NCBI GenBank assembly: GCA_008828725.1
Contig: MEHQ01002060.1
Location: 626,717 to 690,716, forward strand
Direction of reading: 5' to 3'
Length of the DNA stretch: 64,000 bases
Source of the DNA: Saccharina japonica
Taxonomy: Eukaryota; Sar; Phaeophyceae; Laminariales; Laminariaceae
This document shows, piece after piece, positions 25,601 through 31,387 of the stretch. Numbering within the stretch: position 1 is the stretch's first letter; each line of letters starts with the position of its first letter. Under the pieces are notes generated by a model. That model was not told the DNA's origin, did not search any database, and saw only the letters and a program-made list of their open reading frames with translations. The position numbers were made by a program, and so were the translations under genes.

Positions 25601-26800
25601 CCTCCCTCCCCTCCCCCCTCACGAAAACTCCGCGACCTTTCCCAGCACCCACCCCCCGCTCCACACACCCGTAAGAAACTACTCCAACTCCAGCCCCCCC
25701 TTGAAGAAATTCCATCGAACTCCACCCCCCCCCCCCCCCCCCCCCCCCCGGGGTTTTTGATAGTAGCTGCGGTCAGTGTGATACCGAATATTATTGTATG
25801 AGATTCGGGGAGATGATGTGGTTGACCCTCGTTCGTGGCTGATATGCTTGAACCAGCTCGTATACATGACCATAAAGCAGTATAATTATAGCCCATAATG
25901 CCTCACCACTCCATCCCATGAACCCCACCCCACACTCACGCGCGTCTCACTGCTCACATCACCTCGCTACCCTTTCAATAGGCGGTCTGGACGGGGACCT
26001 GCTCATTTAACCAGCAGTGTCGGGCCGTGGGCTCAGCCGCCGTCGCCCCCCCTGCCCCGCCACACCACGGCGAATCGGGGAACTCCTCCTCCTCCTCCTC
26101 CTCCCCCCCCTCTTCCTTCGCCTCCTCGGGATCCATCACCAATATTGGGAGCACGGGCGCTCTCCGGCCGCGCACGGGCAGCGTCGACCTCGCCCTAGGA
26201 GTGGGCGTGGGCATGTGCATCGGGGGCGCGGCTGTCTTCATCGTGCTCATGACCATGCGAAAGCGCCTGCTACAGCAGCAGTGGAGGCCGCAGGGAAGCG
26301 GGGGGGGCAGCAGGGGTTTCGGCTACGATGGCGTTAGGTTGCACGGGGGGACGGGGGTGGGGGCGGGGGCGGGGGGGGGGAAGGGGTCAGGCCGGGGGGG
26401 GCTGCGATGGCCCAGAAGACGAAATGGTCCCGGGCCCTCGAGAGGCGGTAAGGGGGCGGGGCCAAAGCAGGTCGCGATAGAGCTCGGGCGCGGCGGCTTT
26501 GACCGCGACAGCGACGAGGATTTTTTTTCCGGGCTTAAGCTAGAGCAGGGTGACCGAGAGGCTAGTAAGCAGGGGGTGGGGGTTGCTGGGAGAGGAGGAG
26601 AAGGAGGAGGGGCTACAGAGGCGGTGGTGGGGGTGCGCGTCCCTCAGGAAGGGGGTGTGCGAAACGGTTCAGCTCAGGGGTTGGAGGGTGGGAGAGCGCT
26701 GTCCTTGCTGGGTGGCGGGGAGGAGGCGAGACAGGAGAGCGAACATGAAGCGCTGTTGGGCGGCGGCGAGCCGGACGGGAATTTTGAAGGGGGTCGGTGA
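157..26800 (+). CDS. Membrane-anchored glycoside hydrolase family 3 (beta-glucosidase/xylosidase-like), 13 exons, exon 4 on wrong strand in this assembly
   Basis: Exons: 157-291, 9602-9744, 11586-11706, [exon 4 = complement 15870-16616], 18022-18348, 18905-19129, 19642-19842, 20340-20507, 21218-21346, 23526-23675, 24163-24339, 25046-25201, 25982-26800. With exon 4 in place all junctions are GT-AG and in phase (phase 0 except intron 2, phase 2), giving about 1165 residues. Order: signal peptide (1-22), GH3 N domain (about 30-382) with IDSVHGANYV-like, KHFVGYS and VTDYAEI motifs (nucleophile Asp near 312), GH3 C domain (383-732) with a Gly-rich insert, Fn3-like domain (733-805), Cys-rich stem, one TM helix (about 961-984), basic Gly-rich tail. 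The family hydrolyses beta-linked glucosides or xylosides; topology suggests an extracytoplasmic catalytic part. The start at 157 was chosen because it opens directly on the signal peptide; an in-frame start at 67 is possible. Exact substrate unknown. Confidence 0.88.
1226..1394 (+). mobile_element. Second MITE-like family, copy 1 (about 170 bp)
   Basis: Starts AGGATACCTACAATATGAAA and ends TTTCTTATTAGGTGTCCT, imperfect terminal inverted repeats built on AGGACACCTAATAAGAAACA. Inside: ctggtccaggctgggt, ttctacactaatttcaagat, aacgactcccgaattt. Related to 1608-1777 and, reversed, to 53898-54045. Confidence 0.65.
1608..1777 (+). mobile_element. Second MITE-like family, copy 2
   Basis: Starts AGGACACCTACTGTGATAAG; shares gtgcaggctgggttcc, ttctacactaacttcggtat and aacgactcccgaatttctta with copy 1. 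Its 3' end (ctgtcct) is degraded. Confidence 0.6.
1924..2092. mobile_element. 169-bp MITE with Tc1/mariner-like features, copy 1
   Basis: Perfect terminal inverted repeats: starts CGCGACAGATGTT and ends AACATCTGTCGCG, flanked by TA on both sides (1922-1923, 2093-2094). No coding capacity. A second copy at 46104-46271 shares most of the inside, including tgtactgaaaatagtgtgga and cccagtcttacatgagaatt. Confidence 0.8.
2826..3090. repeat. Degenerate tandem repeat, unit about 40-50 bp
   Basis: Repeated cgctcgggataaggc, gaaac(c)ggccttaacgcg and gcgggaaaaat-like pieces. In GH3 intron 1. Confidence 0.7.
4373..4427 (-). other. LINE 3' UTR/tail shared with the SINE-like repeats
   Basis: Minus-strand reading: catatgactacggccgtgca, then caacatgagtaca and about 12 C. 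The same block (catacgactacggcc.tgca, then a few bases, gagtaca, poly-C) ends every intact SINE-like copy in this window. Confidence 0.75.
4373..5370 (-). mobile_element. LINE 3' fragment (end of the reverse-transcriptase ORF plus short poly-C tail)
   Basis: On the minus strand from about 5326 the sequence reads VITRFVIHRYHPPVGDVRKL, then LPAIADKAVWEKG and IRWDSVVEKVWKD; after one frame change near 5045-5063 it reads LHGPMDFAKKLKLRFRVGHL, DLPERRRRYTSSREEEE and CPCGKAIESRIHIVGECERY and ends in TKASNK at a TGA (4428-4430). The C-x-C...H...C pattern is the type found after the RT domain of many non-LTR elements. Only about 55 nt follow the stop before a run of C, so the 3' UTR is very short. The 5' part, endonuclease and RT core are absent. 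It lies antisense in GH3 intron 1. Confidence 0.72.
6220..6955. repeat. Two blocks of palindromic CTCGGAGTA-type repeats
   Basis: Blocks 6220-6545 and 6653-6955, built from variants of the near-palindrome tactcggagta / tactccgagta spaced by short linkers (tttcggggt, ctgctc). Separated by about 100 bp of unrelated sequence. Confidence 0.8.
7382..7580. repeat. Pair of direct repeats, about 60 bp each
   Basis: 7382-7450 and 7510-7580 share gcgccag.cgcacgacag, cacatacaccatgc.ag and acagcagcaggca...gcgcagaagagag. Confidence 0.65.
8941..9296 (+). mobile_element. SINE-like repeat, long copy with a doubled 3' tail
   Basis: Homologous over its length to 47256-47545, from cccattgctgtctc through tggccacaccagaaattaaa, aactcattgaagctgtc, gatgcagctcaccc and the gtcggtgaaaaccc hairpin to gactacggcc and gagtaca plus C. 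The last 65 nt (from cagggatgcgagggtctatg) occur twice in a row (about 9163-9228 and 9229-9296). Not related to a tRNA by eye; no A and B boxes convincing enough to call. Confidence 0.8.
9602..9744 (+). CDS. GH3 exon 2
   Basis: Acceptor gtgcag at 9596-9601, donor AG|gtgagc after 9744. Encodes VGQMTQLDIAVFL through FAGNPGR, the beta-barrel start of the GH3 N domain. It ends in phase 2; the split codon AG|C is completed by exon 3. Confidence 0.85.
9745..11585 (+). other. GH3 intron 2
   Basis: Contains tatatg and gag microsatellites and, at 10425-10620, a copy of a dispersed repeat (ctcgcgataaaaatgcaagg, then cgaacc) that recurs at both outer ends of the inverted arms. No gene seen. Confidence 0.7.
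10425..10620 (+). repeat. Dispersed repeat also present at the arm ends
   Basis: Shares tctcgcgataaaaat.caag, gcacgaacc, a GA-rich run, cctact..gtgacccc and ctgacttacgact with 12145-12275 and, reversed, with 20787-20917. Confidence 0.65.
11586..11706 (+). CDS. GH3 exon 3
   Basis: Acceptor aaaaaag ends at 11585; donor GAG|gtaggg follows 11706. Encodes SWTAEKWRHTIRRAQQIAG then LPLLIGLDSVHGANYVE. The LIG(I/L)DSVHGANYV block is a GH3 signature. A 1-nt start matches the phase of exon 2. The next family residues (G-A-A-L-F-P-Q-Q) lie on the minus strand at 16616. Confidence 0.85.
12144..12144. other. Single ambiguous base at an apparent assembly junction
   Basis: One N directly before the left arm of the inverted repeat. 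To its left, the sequence does not match the continuation expected for the dispersed repeat on its right. Confidence 0.95.
12555..12722 (-). pseudogene. Reversed second copy of GH3 exon 8
   Basis: Same sequence as 20340-20507, on the opposite strand inside the left inverted arm. Splice sites and reading frame are intact. It is either a redundant assembly copy or part of a truncated reversed duplicate of exons 4-8. Confidence 0.85.
13219..13419 (-). pseudogene. Reversed second copy of GH3 exon 7
   Basis: Mirror of 19642-19842 in the left arm, with the same acceptor and donor and identical translated product. Confidence 0.85.
13765..13893. repeat. (TGGTA)n pentanucleotide microsatellite, left arm
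   Basis: About 25 units of tggta/tggca; mirrored at 19168-19296. It produces spurious open frames on both strands. Confidence 0.9.
13932..14156 (-). pseudogene. Reversed second copy of GH3 exon 6
   Basis: Mirror of 18905-19129 in the left arm; frame and splice sites preserved. Confidence 0.85.
14713..15039 (-). pseudogene. Reversed second copy of GH3 exon 5
   Basis: Mirror of 18022-18348 in the left arm, directly downstream (on the minus strand) of exon 4 at 15870-16616, so exons 4-5-6-7-8 are colinear on the minus strand. Confidence 0.85.
15094..15296. repeat. 12-bp tandem repeat (AGCAGTGGCATC)n, left arm
   Basis: About 16 units of agcagtggcatc/agtagtggcatga, mirrored at 17765-17967 with one visible substitution. 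In GH3 intron 4. Confidence 0.9.
15601..15816 (+). mobile_element. SINE-like repeat copy in the left arm
   Basis: From gtcatccatattcaagtctg to gagtaca plus eight C. Lacks the first 80 nt of the long copies. Located only about 50 bp beyond GH3 exon 4, so it is an intron 4 insertion when read along the gene. Its tail coincides with the inner edge of the inverted arm. Confidence 0.8.
15870..16616 (-). CDS. GH3 exon 4 (catalytic core), antisense to the rest of the gene
   Basis: A 747-bp phase-0 exon (249 residues) with acceptor ctctccag and donor AAG|gtaagg, read on the minus strand. It opens GAALFPQQIALAATFNP, contains ETFGEDP, KHFVGYS, SAMESYNELNG and MLVTDYAEIVNLE (the Asp is the predicted GH3 nucleophile) and ends RRVLALK. 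This fills exactly the gap between exon 3 (HGANYVE) and exon 5 (ESLGLLDSP). It lies in the spacer between two inverted arms. A run of about 28 G sits just outside the acceptor. Family call is certain; the orientation is probably an assembly error. Confidence 0.9.
17000..17227 (+). other. Open GC-rich segment, possibly the end of a type-B carboxylesterase-like exon
   Basis: After gcgtcacag at 16991-16999 the plus strand is open to the SINE tail. It reads NPANPHATPEQAGDPN then APVLWPAWEGRQL, which recalls the C-terminal TG(D/N)PN...WPAY block of carboxylesterases; LALDSV follows at a plausible distance. The minus strand is also open here. No catalytic part is present. This is a weak resemblance; it could be chance in GC-rich DNA. 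Confidence 0.22.
17245..17460 (-). mobile_element. SINE-like repeat copy in the right arm
   Basis: Mirror image of 15601-15816. Here the poly-C tail adjoins unrelated GC-rich sequence rather than GH3 exon 4. Confidence 0.8.
18022..18348 (+). CDS. GH3 exon 5, with Gly-rich insert
   Basis: Acceptor ttaatag, donor CAG|gtaaag, phase 0, 109 residues. Starts ESLGLLDSP, has ARESITLLKN (typical start of the GH3 C domain) and ends LLLVGPACDSLQLQSGGWTK + HWQ. A Gly/Ser/Asn-rich insert of about 25 residues sits between LLKN and the beta strand; such an insert is not usual for the family and probably forms a surface loop. Confidence 0.85.
18905..19129 (+). CDS. GH3 exon 6
   Basis: Acceptor ccgctag, donor GAG|gtcagt, phase 0, 75 residues. 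Encodes GALGPEDFSATEGKTILEGI, then an acidic stretch rich in Glu/Pro, then VVYKKGIRVDGTNERD. Matches the GH3 C-domain segment between GGW and the YAE motif. Confidence 0.82.
19642..19842 (+). CDS. GH3 exon 7
   Basis: Acceptor ttcgcag, donor ATG|gtgaga, phase 0, 67 residues. Encodes ADAIVACVGEPAYAEKNGD, LDLPSGIAAFV and PIVLALVEGRPRLL, the conserved GH3 C-domain core (VCVGE.YAE..GD and VLVEGRP). Confidence 0.86.
20340..20507 (+). CDS. GH3 exon 8
   Basis: Acceptor accccag, donor GAG|gtatga, phase 0, 56 residues. Encodes VDAVLHTYLLGPAGGQAVAE then VLFGAVNPSGRLPITYPR, the strongly conserved GH3 C-domain motif (ADVLFG..NPSGRLP.T.P). Confidence 0.88.
21218..21346 (+). CDS. GH3 exon 9
   Basis: Acceptor cgtgcag, donor ACG|gtgaga, phase 0, 43 residues. 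Encodes WWFGEGLSYTDFEYTDLEV, the (F/Y)PFG.GLSYT.F.Y motif that links the GH3 C domain to the Fn3-like domain. Lies just outside the right inverted arm, so it has no reversed copy. Confidence 0.86.
21559..21668 (-). mobile_element. SINE-like repeat, 5'-truncated copy
   Basis: Holds the tail (gggtactcgcatcattcagg, then gccgtagtcgtatggccata) and the hairpin region (cacgtcgggtttccaccgat). Diverged; lies in GH3 intron 9. Confidence 0.65.
22508..22855. repeat. 15-bp tandem array (TTAAATAGGGGnCCn)n
   Basis: More than 20 units of cttaaataggggtcc / cttaaataggggcct, with variants ggttac and gggacat. Open in several frames only because the unit length is a multiple of three. Confidence 0.92.
23170..23325. 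repeat. Imperfect ATGATCTGTAG tandem repeat
   Basis: Units of 9-12 bp such as gatgatctgtatgatctgta, in GH3 intron 9. Confidence 0.8.
23526..23675 (+). CDS. GH3 exon 10: Fn3-like domain, first part
   Basis: Acceptor tttaag, donor AAG|gtccgt, phase 0, 50 residues. Encodes VSLQVNNTGKVAGDDAVLLF and LKGFDKVRLSPGETKK, the usual GH3-associated Fn3-like pattern (V.V.N.G...G...V.L then L.GF..V.L.PGE). Confidence 0.86.
24163..24339 (+). CDS. GH3 exon 11: Fn3-like domain, second part
   Basis: Acceptor aacatag, donor GCG|gtgagt, phase 0, 59 residues. Starts VTFELTSKELEYVG, which completes the Fn3-like domain, then EPGVFLFGVGPAADC and several cysteines that begin a Cys-rich stem. Confidence 0.82.
25046..25201 (+). 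CDS. GH3 exon 12: Cys-rich stem
   Basis: Acceptor ctgacag, donor CAG|gtgggc, phase 0, 52 residues with five cysteines (AACELWYPPGYAAPGG, YVCPHEAEQ, EACMEECVEAV, YVSCLEQ). No known domain recognised. Spacing suggests a small disulphide-bonded module near the membrane. Confidence 0.72.
25376..25612 (+). mobile_element. SINE-like repeat copy in GH3 intron 12
   Basis: Begins near ggaggctgtcatctaa, keeps gtgcagctcaccc, cgactcgccgaacacc, the hairpin (gtcggtgaaaagcagac, one mismatch) and ends gaagtacacc plus C-rich sequence. Confidence 0.75.
25982..26800 (+). CDS. GH3 exon 13: TM helix and cytoplasmic tail
   Basis: Acceptor ttcaatag ends at 25981; the stop TGA is at 26798-26800. 272 residues: two more cysteines (GTCSFNQQC), a Ser-rich linker, a TM segment (LALGVGVGMCIGGAAVFIVL, about 26187-26250) followed by the basic stop-transfer MRKR, then a Gly/Arg-rich tail with an acidic patch (DRDSDEDFFSGL) and EHEALL at 26741-26758, which fits the (D/E)xxxL(L/I) sorting consensus. 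The tail composition is biased, so its function is open. Confidence 0.78.
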   Translation, partial: AVWTGTCSFNQQCRAVGSAAVAPPAPPHHGESGNSSSSSSSPPSSFASSGSITNIGSTGALRPRTGSVDLALGVGVGMCIGGAAVFIVLMTMRKRLLQQQWRPQGSGGGSRGFGYDGVRLHGGTGVGAGAGGGKGSGRGGLRWPRRRNGPGPSRGGKGAGPKQVAIELGRGGFDRDSDEDFFSGLKLEQGDREASKQGVGVAGRGGEGGGATEAVVGVRVPQEGGVRNGSAQGLEGGRALSLLGGGEEARQESEHEALLGGGEPDGNFEGGR

Positions 26801-27689
26801 CAGTGGGGTGATTTTCGCGTCTCGTGTGAAAGCGCGCGAGCTAGGGTACGGTAGGGTTAATAGGCTCCACGGCGGGGGGAGCACAGGTTTTGTCGTGTAA
26901 AGTTAGGCTGCATGAGGGAGGGGGTGGGCGGGGGGGCACTGCTTGTGTTGTTTAAGGTTAGGCTTGCACGGGAGCGATATTGGTTGTGTCGTGTGCGTTT
27001 TGTTTTACTCGGCTGGGGCTACGTACTCGTAGCGGCTTCTCGCTCGCGAGTTTTTTGGGGAGTATTTCGCTTATTTTTTCTCGATTTTGTTTTTTGCAAT
27101 ATGTACTACAGCTGTACTACTGTACCTTTTAAGGTGTGAACGTGGCCTCTGCCAGCGCACGACGCAGGCAGGTAACAGCCGTAGATAAACTCCGTCGCTG
27201 GATCAAGCGGAACCAATAATGATCAAACAAACTAAGACGCCTGAATCGCCCATGAAAAACCGTCCGGTTGCTGACCCTCGGGTACATACGACGCATCCAG
27301 GGTAGATAGCCCCCAAAAAGCATTACGAAATGTTTGCCTTACAGGGTTCCCTACTAATAATAAAAGTATAGTTATGGTAGGGATGCAAACCTTATTTTTC
27401 TGAGGATGGTGACCTGATAGCATTAATAGCATTAATAGCATATATAGCTTTGCCTCACCCAAAATCTATTTTTTTTCAAATACACTTTGTCCAACAGCCC
27501 CATGGCCTTCTGCTGTACCAGGTACCTGGTAGGTTTTATCACGTATCACACAAAAAACATACCGGTATTGAAAACACACTAACAAACGGAGTTGCGACGA
27601 AGAGGCATGCATTGTTGGGTAGTTCCCTCCCTAGTCCCTCCTTGGTCTATTTGTAGGGTTAATACGAATCATATTGAAGAAAAAAACGG

Positions 27690-27905
27690 GGTTTCGACGA
27701 TAAACCATGCCTTCTTGACGATATAAGGCATGCCTTATTGACGATAAGGCATGCCATAATGACGATAAGGCATACCAGATTGACGGTAAGACATGCCTTA
27801 TTGACGATAAGGCATGCCATATTGACGAAAAGGCATGTCATATTGACGAGAAGGCATGCTGGAGGCATGCCTTATTGGCGACAAGGCGTGTCTTATTGGG
27901 TAGTT
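27690..27905. repeat. Tandem repeat, unit about 21-22 bp (GGCATGCCTTATTGACGATAA)
   Basis: About nine imperfect units, each with the palindrome ggcatgcc or a variant (ggcataccaga, ggcatgtcata). Confidence 0.85.
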
Positions 27906-28715
27906 AGTTCATCAGGTGAGAAGTATACTATTAGTCAGTAATAGTCAGTAACAGTCAGTAAAACGTTCCAGGAAGAGCGTGCAACGGTAACAAAAGCACA
28001 CCGGTAAACCATGCGGTGGCGCATGTCGTGCATCTCCTTACGCTGCAGTTCGTACAACATTCCCCATCCCCTATCCCCTACCCCAGCAGCCAGCCAGCCA
28101 CCCTGCTTTGTCTGGCCGATGTTCGCTGGAATCGGCACTTTTTCGACATACATTATATATATTTCCCTCTCGAGTCCCAAACAGGTTAATCTTAATCTTA
28201 AAACATGGCAATTATGGACGGAAATATAAGGACCATTTGGCCTTAATAATCATGCATAAACGATCCTTACCTTTCCGTCCAGAGAGGAGGTACAGCACAA
28301 CCACTATCTACTGTACGTACTTCATAAAACCATCATCGCGTGTAGAGAGCAAGCAACAAACACCCATGGTACAGAATAGCTCGACATTCTATATACGCCC
28401 CCAAAGGAGCAGAAACGCACAGAAACGCCATCCGCCTCACTACAACTACCCAAGAATAACATGAAGCGGTTTAACCCTTTCAAAGTATATACTACCACAA
28501 GTATACCACGCTAATCCCAAGTAGTTTGCCGCCAACGTGTGGCCATATATCCTTGTAAACGGATGCATCTGCTTGCCTCGCCTGCAGCAAGCAGTACAGC
28601 AGTACCAGAGCAGCAGCGGTTGTTATCGTATCACGGCGACACATACAGTAGACCAAAATAACGCCTTATTACCCAGTGCGGCCCTCAGGCTACCCCCCTC
28701 CCCTTCCTCCCCCCT

Positions 28716-28834
28716 CTGTCTGCCTGGTCGGTGAAAACCCGACGTGCTCCGTCCCGGCGTTGGAGGCATGCGAGGGGTCTATGGTCATACGACTACGGCC
28801 ATGCATGGCATGCGGCTAATGAGTACACCCCCCC
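28716..28834 (+). mobile_element. SINE-like repeat, 5'-truncated copy
   Basis: Starts tctgcctggtcggtgaaaac and runs to gagtaca plus seven C. Intergenic, between the GH3 and CPAP genes. Confidence 0.72.
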
Positions 28835-29631
28835 ACCCCCCTGACACCCAAAACTTCCACGCGTGCACGTGTATATATATCTCGTCATTGGAGGGGTTGG
28901 GCTAAGTTAGGTAAACATGCCTGAAAGGCGATATACACTACACACACAAAAAAAACACATTTTTAGGCAAGAAGCATTTATAACGACAGCCGTCGACGTA
29001 AATCAAACTAAAATCTCTAGGCTTTTCAGGCGATTTTTATTTTATTTGGCCAAAACTTGCGCCGACTGGGTAAAACGTTCGAGAGACAGTAGACCGACGT
29101 GCTGCCCCATTTGCGCTAGCGACATGGTACACGGTGGATTCAGAGCCACGCTATTGTATGACGCCCCCTCCAAACTCTGGGGGCTGATTACGAGAGGACC
29201 CCCGCATACTTTAAACTCTTCCCGTGCGTGCGGTATTATGGGTGTGTCTATCTGCGGCTGTATTATACCTGGTACATAAGCTGTGTGTTGTCTGCACTCA
29301 TGCCGCTAAAGGGCAACGGAGGCAATACGCACGTTTCTACCGACTGTGCTCTTAACAACACGCTACTGCGCCTATTAATAGGTCTCAAGCCTCCCTCCCA
29401 CGGCAGCACCGTTCTAGGCTCTACTGCTGTGGTAGCCTTGTCCACAGGCATATCTACAGACAGCACCGACGCGGAAAAAAAAACAACACACGCCACGAGT
29501 ACTCAAACCACACAAGACGGGCAACCCAGACACTCGAACAAAACCGGTACGCCTCTCCTGATGGAACTCCTCCAACGGCAACAACTTCCACCCCTAACCC
29601 AGCATACAAATCGATATTACCCCCCGTCCCT

Positions 29632-29766
29632 ACACGGCGCTTCGCACTTGGTGCAAGCAATGTATGCCTGGTCTGTAAAAACAAGACGTGCTCCGTCCTG
29701 GCACTGCGGGGATGCGAGGGTCTAAGGTCATACGACTACGGCCATGCATGACATGAACACCCCCCC
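29632..29766 (+). mobile_element. SINE-like repeat, truncated copy (first of a tandem pair)
   Basis: Starts acggcgcttcgcacttggtg; the hairpin reads gtctgtaaaaacaagac, in which one base pair is exchanged (T-A for G-C). Ends catgaacaccccccc. Confidence 0.7.
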
Positions 29767-29786
29767 ATCCCCCCACATCCGCTTCC

Positions 29787-29924
29787 CCTCACGGCGCTTT
29801 GAGTTTGGTGCCGGCAATGCCTGCCTGGTCGGTGAAACCCCGACATGCCCCGTCGCGGCATCGTGGGGATACGAGGGTCTATGGCCATACGACTACGGCC
29901 CTGCACGACATGAGTACAACCCCC
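29787..29924 (+). mobile_element. SINE-like repeat, truncated copy (second of a tandem pair)
   Basis: Starts cctcacggcgctttgagttt, hairpin gtcggtgaaaccccgac, tail gactacggccctgcacgaca then gagtacaacccc. Follows the preceding copy by about 20 bp in the same direction. Confidence 0.7.
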
Positions 29925-30081
29925 TGCTCCCTCTCGAAAACACGCCTCATCCAACTCCACCAGCACTCGCGCCCGCCCCCAACGCTACCCCCTGGCCCAC
30001 TACGTAACCCCCGTGGATTAATCCCTCCCAGAGCCCCGCCCCGCCCCCATCGCCAACCCCTGCCCTCCCAACCCCAGGGGC

Positions 30082-30237
30082 TTAATGCCTCCCAGAACTC
30101 CGTGTGGCAGCATCAACAATAACGCCCCTTGGAGTGAAACCCTGCCCTCTCCACGGCGACCCCGGCAGGCTTTCTACGGTACCGTCCGGGAGTTCTCTAT
30201 GGGCGCTTCCGTCGGGCGAGGTGACATCTCGATGCCC
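30082..30237 (-). CDS. CPAP: CPAP exon 9 (terminal)
   Basis: Acceptor ctgttgcag, stop TAA at 30082-30084. Encodes GHRDVTSPDGSAHRELPDGT then VESLPGSPWRGQG and a short unique tail. Keeps the PDG beat of the domain; the usual YPDG...VKIVY ending is not recognisable, so the terminus is shorter or differently spliced than in animals. Confidence 0.68.
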   Translation of the reverse strand, partial: GHRDVTSPDGSAHRELPDGTVESLPGSPWRGQGFTPRGVIVDAATRSSGRH

Positions 30238-30447
30238 CTGCAACAGACAGACATCGCCGTCAAGGGAAGAGGTTGAGGGTTATGTAGGGTTTAGGGCTAA
30301 CGGATACTGGTATGTAGGGACCAAGGTTAGGGAATAGGGATCGCAGTGAGGGTTAGGTTTAGAGAGAGAGAAAGAGGGAGAGAGATGGAGAGAGAGAGAG
30401 AGAGAGATGGCGAGATGGAGAGAGAGAGAGAAAGACAGGGAGAGATG

Positions 30448-30487
<40 letters not shown>

Positions 30488-31334
30488 CTAGCTCTGCAAC
30501 GGCGGCCGTGGGCAAAAACCTCCGTGAACCCTGCTGTAATGTGTGGCGCGGCCCTCTCACCTCCGGGTACTCTATGACCGTCACTCCATCGGGAAACTCG
30601 CTCATCTCCCGGCCCGAGGGGAGTATGGTCTTGCGCGTGCCGTCGGGGAAGTCTATCTCCTTCTCTCCCGTCTTGTGGTGTCGCTCCACCTGCTCGAGGC
30701 ATTTTTCAAGAATTTTCTCCGTCGTCAAAATAAACCTCTGCTTAAAGTTAACCACCAAAAAAATGTATGAAGGTCCTCGCTTGAGCTTAATCTACTAAGT
30801 ACTAGTAGGTCTACTATTACCATTATTAGGATCATTAGTACTATTAGTGCTATTAGTACCGCTCCCATCAACTGACTTTGAGAAAAAAAAATGTTAAGGA
30901 TAAGACCGACACAAAGCCCCATGGGCTGTGTAGGTACCTTACAAAGATAATCTAACAAACACAACATTATAAAGACAATATTACAGAGATATTGGGGAAG
31001 TGAGCTCTTCAGATAAGGAGCCTCTCGCCAGCGATTGTTTTTTGGTACAAAGTGCAACCGGACACAAGCGTAAGGATGAAGACGGCCTCGGGCCAGTTTG
31101 CAACGTGGATTTTGATCGGAAAGCACAGCGACCGGAGATACCGACATGCCCCACCTTCTACTGTAGTAACAACTCTTTGTCTAACCCCGTCCACCCTTTG
31201 TTTAATTCCAACTACAGCACCAACTACAGCACTATTTAATAGTCTTTCCACACAACGTGAGTGCATTTCTACCTTACAGGGATTCACAAAGACGACAACA
31301 CAAGACCAACACCACCACCAACACCATCAACACC

Positions 31335-31387
<53 letters not shown>

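Larger units (their letters stand above)
26801..30081. other. Convergent intergenic region between GH3 and CPAP
   Basis: Both flanking genes end here. Holds a tandem repeat (27690-27905), three SINE-like copies (28716-28834, 29632-29766, 29787-29924) and short open frames without recognisable family motifs (for example 28917-29279 on the plus strand). No clear poly(A) signal chosen. Confidence 0.6.

Noticed and set aside
28917-29279. Plus-strand open frame of 120 codons with CPICASDMVHGG
   Set aside because: A single CxxC-like pair without further zinc-finger spacing, no splice context, and the following frame runs into SINE-like copies.
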